A stretch of 64,000 bases of DNA from Leucobacter sp042726155 (lineage in GTDB: Bacteria > Actinomycetota > Actinomycetes > Actinomycetales > Microbacteriaceae), in contig NZ_JBHXHV010000003.1 in assembly GCF_042726155.1 (NCBI RefSeq), positions 248,001 through 312,000 on the forward strand. The letters are read 5' to 3'. The notes under the pieces are model-generated. The model saw nothing but the letters and a program-made list of their open reading frames with translations, had not been told where the DNA came from and did no database searches. This document shows positions 59,484 to 64,000 of the stretch, in pieces. A program made the position numbers and the translations under genes. Every line of letters begins with the position of its first letter. The first letter of the stretch is position 1.

Positions 59484-61193
59484 ATGAGTGATCGACCCAT
59501 AGTGCTGCTCGTAGCAGACTCCCTCCTGCCCACCATCGAGCAGGAGTTTCGGGCACGCTACGATCGCGACTACCGCATCGAGCTCGCGGGTGATGCTGAG
59601 ACGGCACTCACGATGGTGCGCGGCTTCGTTGAACGCGGAGAGTCGATCGCGATGATCGCCGCGCACGTGCGGGTAGGCCACACGCTCGGATGGGAACTTC
59701 TCCGCGACACCCAACCGCTCTCCCCCACCTCGCGTCGGGTGGTACTCGTGACCCCCGGCGCCGAGTGGGCCTCCCACCTGGATGTGCTGCGCGAGGCGAT
59801 TCTGCGGCGTTACATCGACACATTCGTCGGGGTGCCGCTCGGCCCGCGCGACGAGGAGTTTCACACCGCAATCATTGAGCTGCTCTCTGAGTGGGGCTGG
59901 TCGGTCGCGAGTCCGACAGTGACCGCCATTGAGATAGTCGCCGAACCTCACGATCGCGAGGCCAACGCAATTCGTGACCTGCTTGAGCGGCTCGGATTTC
60001 CCAATCGCCTGCTCGCGCCCGACAGCGTTGACGGCGCTGCGCTGCTCTCCGAGCTGAAACTGAGCCTGGATGAGCCAGTCAGGTTTCCTCTCGTGCGGGT
60101 GTACGACGGCCGATTGGTGAATGGCGCGACGGCCGCAGCGATCAACCAGCAGATTTACGGCCGACTCGACGATATTCCGAGCGGTGAAGTGACAGATCTG
60201 CTCGTGATCGGCGCTGGCCCTGCGGGGCTCGCATCGGCGGTGTACGCGGCATCTGAAGGACTCTCGACCGTGGTGTTGGAGCGGGACGCGATCGGCGGCC
60301 AGGCCGGGTCAAGTTCGATGATTCGCAACTATCTCGGGTTTCCGCGCGGTATCTCAGGGATGCGGCTCGCCCAGCGCTCGCGTATCCAGGCAAGCCGGTT
60401 CGGTGCGAGGTTCTATACCGGGCGCACAGTCGCAAGCATTGAGCAGTGCACGGCAGACGGTGCTGCCGGGTACCGCGTGCGCGTCGGTGAGAGCGAGGTG
60501 ATTGCGCGTACGGTACTGCTCTCGACCGGGGTCGCCTACCGTCGCCTCGCGCTGCCCAGCGTCGACGCCTTCGCCGGAGCTGGCGTGCACTATGGCGCAG
60601 CAACCTCGACCGCGCGCGAGTTGCAGGGACGGCGCGCAGTTGTCGTCGGCGGCGGCAACTCGGCGGGCCAGGCGGCAGTGCACCTGGCCAAGTTTGCGAC
60701 GCACGTCACGATTCTGATCAGGCGCGCCTCACTCAGCGAGACCATGTCCGACTATCTCATTCGCGAGATAGAGGCCACCCCGAACATCACGCTGCTGGCC
60801 AACAGTGAGATCAGCGACGGCGGCGGTCAGGTGCGGCTTGAATGGATCCGGATCACCAGCACCGCAGGCGGCACGGAGCAAGAGCTGCCGGTCGACGGCC
60901 TCTTCTGCATGCTCGGTGCGCGCCCCGATTGTTCGTGGTTGCCCGACGACATTGCGCTCGATGCGCAGGGCTACGTGCTGACCGGTCGCGACGTGCCTCG
61001 CGAGTCGTGGACCGACGGCATGCCGCCGGCCGATCTCGAAACCACGCTTCCGGGGGTGTTTGCCGCCGGCGACGTGCGCTCCGGATCGATGAAGCGCGTG
61101 GCGTCGGCGAGCGGCGAGGGCGCATCGGTCATGCCGCTCGTACACGCTCACCTCACCGCACTCCGCGCGCAGGAGTATGGCGCGAGCGCGTAG
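59484..61193 (+). CDS. Receiver-like domain fused to a thioredoxin reductase-like flavoprotein
   Basis: A 569-residue protein. Residues 1-125 resemble a two-component receiver (VLLVADSLLPTIEQE, DAETALTMVRG, VVLVTPGA), a middle part (about 145-225) looks like a thioredoxin-fold domain, and from about 235 comes a thioredoxin reductase-like core: FAD loop VIGAGPAGLASAVYAA, NADPH loop VVGGGNSAGQAAVHL and GVFAAGDVRSGS. The CxxC redox pair of thioredoxin reductase is missing: the site reads GVHYGAATSTAREL. Leaderless start (TACGCT, 6 nt, ATG). Probably a regulated NADPH-FAD oxidoreductase; its partner is unknown. Confidence 0.85.
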   Translation: MSDRPIVLLVADSLLPTIEQEFRARYDRDYRIELAGDAETALTMVRGFVERGESIAMIAAHVRVGHTLGWELLRDTQPLSPTSRRVVLVTPGAEWASHLDVLREAILRRYIDTFVGVPLGPRDEEFHTAIIELLSEWGWSVASPTVTAIEIVAEPHDREANAIRDLLERLGFPNRLLAPDSVDGAALLSELKLSLDEPVRFPLVRVYDGRLVNGATAAAINQQIYGRLDDIPSGEVTDLLVIGAGPAGLASAVYAASEGLSTVVLERDAIGGQAGSSSMIRNYLGFPRGISGMRLAQRSRIQASRFGARFYTGRTVASIEQCTADGAAGYRVRVGESEVIARTVLLSTGVAYRRLALPSVDAFAGAGVHYGAATSTARELQGRRAVVVGGGNSAGQAAVHLAKFATHVTILIRRASLSETMSDYLIREIEATPNITLLANSEISDGGGQVRLEWIRITSTAGGTEQELPVDGLFCMLGARPDCSWLPDDIALDAQGYVLTGRDVPRESWTDGMPPADLETTLPGVFAAGDVRSGSMKRVASASGEGASVMPLVHAHLTALRAQEYGASA

Positions 61194-61228
61194 CCTACGC
61201 GACACCTGCCGCGTTCTACCGTTGATTT

Positions 61229-61246
61229 CCGCCGCAGCTGCGGCGG
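61229..61246. repeat. 18-bp perfect GC palindrome
   Basis: CCGCCGCAGCTGCGGCGG is its own reverse complement and lies 36 nt after the flavoprotein stop. Folded with an AGCT loop it gives a 7-bp GC stem. It may act as a terminator or marks the boundary before the 61309 promoter. Confidence 0.6.
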
Positions 61247-61308
61247 ACGGGGATCTTGGGACCTTGCCACCGGTTCGTCTCGAACGATTCCTAGTGCTCG
61301 TCCAACAA

Positions 61309-61337
61309 TTGACTTCGGCGAGAGCGATGTGTATCAT
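61309..61337 (+). promoter_or_regulatory. Near-consensus sigma-A promoter for the secretion-type cassette
   Basis: TTGACT (61309-61314), a 17-bp spacer and TATCAT (61332-61337); transcription should start near 61344. It is flanked by an inverted 6-mer: TTGACT at the -35 and AGTCAA at 61338-61343, just after the -10. It is the closest match to the consensus noticed in the window. Confidence 0.7.
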
Positions 61338-61378
61338 AGTCAACATTACAAACATGGGGGAAACGGAAAGGAAATTCA

Positions 61379-61450
61379 GTGTCTTCCTCGTTGCACCTCC
61401 CTGATGTCGTCCAAGTACCCGTGTGTGTCGGCGGGCGGTTGGTCTCGTGA
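61379..61450 (+). CDS. Predicted 23-residue leader peptide, coupled to the next gene
   Basis: GTG 61379 lies behind GGAAAGGAAATTCA and opens a 23-codon frame (MSSSLHLPDVVQVPVCVGG and RLVS) ending at TGA 61448-61450, which overlaps the GTG start (61447) of the 99-residue protein by 4 nt. It is too short for most gene finders. The coupling and the ribosome-binding site make it more likely than chance. It may set translation of the downstream genes; no function of the peptide is known. Confidence 0.45.
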   Translation: MSSSLHLPDVVQVPVCVGGRLVS

Positions 61451-61746
61451 GTCGCGCTATCTCCTTGAGCGCGGATCTGGTTCGCTCGCACGTGAGCGCG
61501 TTGCAGCGGATGGCCGACGCGTCTTCTGATTCATCGAACCCCTCCCCCACTTCGGGCCTTCCGGAACTCGTGAATATCGACGCTGCGTTCTCAAGCACGA
61601 ACTCCTGTATCGGCCTACTGAGGGCCGGGTACCGGCGCTCCCTCGCGCTATCCGCGGGCGGAATGACAGAGTCCCTGGCGACGCTCATCGAGGCTGAGCA
61701 AGACATTGTCGCGTCGCTGTCGAAGGTCATCGGAGCGCTGCGATGA
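61447..61746 (+). CDS. Small helical protein, candidate type VII secretion partner
   Basis: A 99-residue protein, mostly helical: helix 1 (ISLSADLVRSHVSALQRMA, about 4-24), a Pro/Ser loop (SNPSPTSGLPELVN), then a long second helical half (LALSAGGMTESLATLIEAEQ and DIVASLSKVIGALR). Its size, helix-loop-helix look and position before a larger secreted-type gene resemble ESAT-6/EspC-like partners. It has no WXG motif and no signal peptide. The GTG start is coupled to a leader frame; its stop overlaps the next start by 4 nt. No match to a known family was recognised. Confidence 0.6.
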   Translation: MSRAISLSADLVRSHVSALQRMADASSDSSNPSPTSGLPELVNIDAAFSSTNSCIGLLRAGYRRSLALSAGGMTESLATLIEAEQDIVASLSKVIGALR

Positions 61747-62999
61747 GCGGGTTCTTCGAATCGAGGCTCGAAGTGATCGCGAACGCACCCCGGTACAGCT
61801 ACGACCTGGCACACGCATCCACGAAAGCCATGTTCGAGGAAGCCGCGAACGTGTGGACCAAAGCCGCAGCCGACCCCGGCTTCACCGGCAAAACAGGTGA
61901 CGCAGCCTCTGCGAGCTTCTCCCGCAGCGCGTCAGCGATCAAGGAACACATCGACGAGATCGCGCTCTTACCATCGGTCATCAGTGATGCGAACGCGGCC
62001 TTGGACGAGGCGTGGAATATCCTGGACGCGCTTCCTGATACTGGGCCTGCCGAGAAGGCGCTAGCGACGGCGTTCTCGGATGCCGCGAACGGGGGTTCGA
62101 TCACGACCGTCGCTCAGGTCGCGACTGCGTACTCGGGGGTGCAAGCCGCGCGGGCAGCACGCGAAGCCGCAGCCCTGGCCGGATACTCCCGCTTGATTGG
62201 CCAGCTCGGACACGTGGAGAGCGCGCTTCAGAAGATCCTCGCGGCTCTCGGGTTCTCTGGCACCGACTTCGGCGGCGGAGCCGGCGGCACCAAGAAGCTC
62301 TCGCTCGATGAGATCCTGCTGAAGTATCAAATCAAGGATGACCCGAGATTCGGTGGTAAAGCTCTCCCCTGGTCACCGTTTGGTGTGCCACACGACCTCG
62401 TCAAAGGAGTAATGCAATCAGTGGGCCTAGATTTTGATACAGAGCTGACCGCCACGGAGCGAGACATGCTCGAAGCGATGTTGGTGTGGGAACTCAAGGA
62501 CGCATACGACCTCCAGAAAACCGCGCTGAACGTCGCAGAAGAACACTTCCCGGTCGGCACCGGAAGGCCGGGCAACTACGACCAAAACGACGCCTTCCGC
62601 CACACCTACTGGTCAGCAATCATGACGAAAAAGTTCGGTGCCGAATGGGCAGAGCAATTCACCAGCGCGCACGAGGGGTACTACAGCAACCCTGGTCCAC
62701 CCGAAGCCATGGACCTCTACAACAACGAGGTGGGACGCAGCATCGCGACCGACCACCCGTTCGCGAGCGAGAAAGAACTCGCTGGCCTCATCGACGAGGC
62801 CGTCCGCAACGGAGACGTCATCACGATCGACGCCGATAAGCAGTTGCAGTGGAGTGACTACAACGGGCCCCATCCCGGCCCCAAGGAATTTGACGAAGAT
62901 ACTGGAAGAGATAGCCTCCCCGGAAACGATCGTTCGGATTTCGGCATCGAACGGCCGCACTATCCGATTCCGAGGTCGGGGACAGGATACTGGCAGTGA
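61743..62999 (+). CDS. Candidate type VII secretion effector with a C-terminal His/Glu domain
   Basis: A 418-residue protein in two parts. Residues 1-170 are helical and Ala-rich with a WXG-like arrangement (FEEAANVWTK, GFTGKTGDAASASF at 47-60, in place of WxG), as in proteins secreted by type VII systems. A glycine linker (about 172-184) leads to a domain (about 265-400) with NDAFRHTYW (H287), FTSAHEGYY (H310, E311) and MDLYNNEVGRSIA (D324, N327, N328, E329). This pattern resembles the DUF6973 family found in surface and toxin-like proteins; a hydrolase role is inference. The stop overlaps the lipoprotein start. Confidence 0.65.
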   Translation: MSGFFESRLEVIANAPRYSYDLAHASTKAMFEEAANVWTKAAADPGFTGKTGDAASASFSRSASAIKEHIDEIALLPSVISDANAALDEAWNILDALPDTGPAEKALATAFSDAANGGSITTVAQVATAYSGVQAARAAREAAALAGYSRLIGQLGHVESALQKILAALGFSGTDFGGGAGGTKKLSLDEILLKYQIKDDPRFGGKALPWSPFGVPHDLVKGVMQSVGLDFDTELTATERDMLEAMLVWELKDAYDLQKTALNVAEEHFPVGTGRPGNYDQNDAFRHTYWSAIMTKKFGAEWAEQFTSAHEGYYSNPGPPEAMDLYNNEVGRSIATDHPFASEKELAGLIDEAVRNGDVITIDADKQLQWSDYNGPHPGPKEFDEDTGRDSLPGNDRSDFGIERPHYPIPRSGTGYWQ

Positions 63000-63532
63000 T
63001 GACCCCCCAGATCAGCACACAGTGCCGACGATTAATAACCGTCACGGCCGCATTCCTCATCCTGCTGGGCACAACCGCCTGCGCAGAAAGCGCTGAACGT
63101 CACGCGGCGTCGTTTCGGGCAGGGAAGTTTGATGCCGCTCTGAAGAAAGCCTGCGCGTCTGGCGAGGTCGTGCTAGCCACCTCGTTGATTCCAGAGAAGT
63201 GGGACCGCATGCTCGTGATTCCCGAAGGCACGTACGGCAACATGGTCAACGACATCCTCGGCTTTCATTACACCCACGAAGACAGCTACTTCGGCAATTA
63301 CTACACGGGCATTCTGCTTAACGGAACGAAAAGGGTGGTGCAAATCAACTTCGGTCGTTCAGTAAACCCTCCCCCAGTGGAGCTCCCGTCGAGCGGCTAC
63401 ATTTTCGATGCGGACTCACTGAGCGTGACCCCGCGTTCGGAGACCCCCGAGTCGATGCAGAAGTGGCTTGAGAGACGAAATCAAGACTGCATACTGCTCT
63501 CCCCCGACGATACCGAAGCATTCAACTACTAA
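62996..63532 (+). CDS. Predicted lipoprotein, candidate immunity or partner protein
   Basis: A 178-residue protein with a lipoprotein signal: basic MTPQISTQCRRL, hydrophobic ITVTAAFLILLG, and lipobox TTAC (C29). The rest is a single outside domain with FHYTHEDSYFGNYY and PPPVELPSSGYIFDAD segments and no recognised family. A GTG/ATG pair at 62996/62999 starts within the stop of the effector gene, so production is coupled. The position right after a candidate effector suggests self-protection or a surface partner. Confidence 0.6.
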   Translation: MMTPQISTQCRRLITVTAAFLILLGTTACAESAERHAASFRAGKFDAALKKACASGEVVLATSLIPEKWDRMLVIPEGTYGNMVNDILGFHYTHEDSYFGNYYTGILLNGTKRVVQINFGRSVNPPPVELPSSGYIFDADSLSVTPRSETPESMQKWLERRNQDCILLSPDDTEAFNY

Positions 63533-63620
63533 TGCACAACCCGTAATCAGAGCAGCGCACCGCAGGATCGCGCGACCCCGACTACGACGCGTTCACCAGC
63601 CCTGCTCACGCCCGCACCGC

Positions 63621-64000
63621 CTACGACCGCCGGCGAACGGCCGACTCACGTCGCTGCGCCTCAAGCGCCGCGATCAGGCTGCGGGCATCGTGTGCTCCCT
63701 TGTGGCGGTGATCGTTCAGGAAGAACGTCGGCGTGCCGCCCGCACCGCTCTCGATCGCGCTGCGCATGTCGCTGCGAATGTGCTCGACGATCTCTTCGCT
63801 GAGCAAGTCGCGGTCGAATTGTTCGAGATCAAGTTCGATATCTTCTGCGTAGCCGCGCAGGTGTTCGGCCTCGAGGCGATCCTGGTTCGCGAAGAGTACG
63901 TTGTGCATCTCCCAGAACTTGCCCTGCCTCGCAGCAGCCTCGGCCGCGATCGCGGCGTCGAACGCGCGCGGGTGGTAGTCCTCGAGAGGAAAATGGCGCA
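63621..64000 (-). CDS. DsbA-family thioredoxin-fold protein, 5' part outside the window
   Basis: The visible 126 residues are the C-terminal part of a DSBA/Thioredoxin_4 domain: FPLEDYHPRAFDAAIAAEAA, GKFWEMHNVLFANQ, and the cis-proline region SGAGGTPTFFLND. The N-terminal CxxC and any signal sequence lie beyond the window. It ends RRESAVRRRS. It is convergent with the lipoprotein gene; the 88-bp gap holds no clear terminator. Proteins of this class act as disulfide oxidases, isomerases or as FrnE/2-hydroxychromene-isomerase relatives. Confidence 0.85.
   Translation of the reverse strand, partial: RHFPLEDYHPRAFDAAIAAEAAARQGKFWEMHNVLFANQDRLEAEHLRGYAEDIELDLEQFDRDLLSEEIVEHIRSDMRSAIESGAGGTPTFFLNDHRHKGAHDARSLIAALEAQRRESAVRRRS

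Noticed and set aside
61329..61529. A 66-codon frame (MYHSQHYKHGG) at the cassette promoter
   Set aside because: It starts within the -10 region of the promoter, so it would not be fully transcribed, and it runs out of phase with the coupled genes.
1..64000. CRISPR arrays, insertion sequences, prophage genes or rRNA
   Set aside because: No regularly spaced repeats, transposase motifs, phage structural genes or rRNA-like sequence were seen.

Overview
The window looks like chromosomal DNA of a high-GC Gram-positive actinobacterium, most likely of the family Microbacteriaceae (inference). The support is: an actinobacterial cytochrome bcc-aa3 respiratory cluster with a dihaem QcrC and a fused-N-terminus Rieske protein, the actinobacterial RNA polymerase factor RbpA, the mycothiol enzyme MshC, a PafB/PafC pair with no proteasome genes, a C-minus (type B) L31, and many leaderless genes whose TANNNT -10 box sits 6-7 nt before the start codon. 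There is no rRNA, CRISPR array, prophage or insertion sequence; one tRNA (Leu, GAG) is present.

Layout. 1-7112: fabG, a PEP-mutase-like enzyme, serB diverging from a lone ABC ATPase, rpmE2, a DnaQ-like exonuclease, then a three-gene overlapping run (alpha/beta hydrolase, SpoU methyltransferase, PAP2 phosphatase). 7113-12261: isolated trpF with a betaine/choline-type transporter, a membrane-anchored M23 peptidase, isolated trpD. 12443-21055: the respiratory block, ctaE-qcrC-qcrA-qcrB facing ctaC-ctaD-ctaF, with a TetR-GNAT pair between them. 21201-33081: ErpA-like Fe-S carrier, DUF3043 protein, pyrD/nrdR/hisD, a large SAM methyltransferase, gltD/gltB. 33459-41471: an SDR enzyme, rbpA, HTTM plus DUF5819 membrane pair, Lnt, HelY-type helicase and TatC. 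41516-47610: pafC, pafB, an FKBP-like lipoprotein, trmI, a HAD phosphatase and a PAC2 protein; this is the shell of the actinobacterial proteasome neighbourhood with the proteasome core missing and tatA absent from its usual place. 47622-61193: mshC, uppP, an M20 peptidase, an EamA transporter, a DapA-like aldolase, tRNA-Leu, a YbaK deacylase, a DEAD-type helicase, an SGNH hydrolase, a GerW-like protein, gluQ, a GlcD-type oxidase and a receiver-plus-thioredoxin-reductase-like flavoprotein.

61309-63532 is the most unusual part. A near-consensus promoter (TTGACT, 17 bp, TATCAT) drives four tightly coupled frames: a 23-codon leader, a 99-residue helical protein, a 418-residue protein with a helical N-terminal half and a His/Glu-rich C-terminal domain, and a predicted 178-residue lipoprotein. 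The layout resembles a type VII secretion effector with its small partner and an immunity-type lipoprotein, but neither secreted candidate carries a WXG motif. The window ends inside a DsbA-family gene.

Start codons were chosen from ribosome-binding sites, stop/start overlaps or leaderless -10 spacing. All functional calls come from motifs read by eye; no database search was run.
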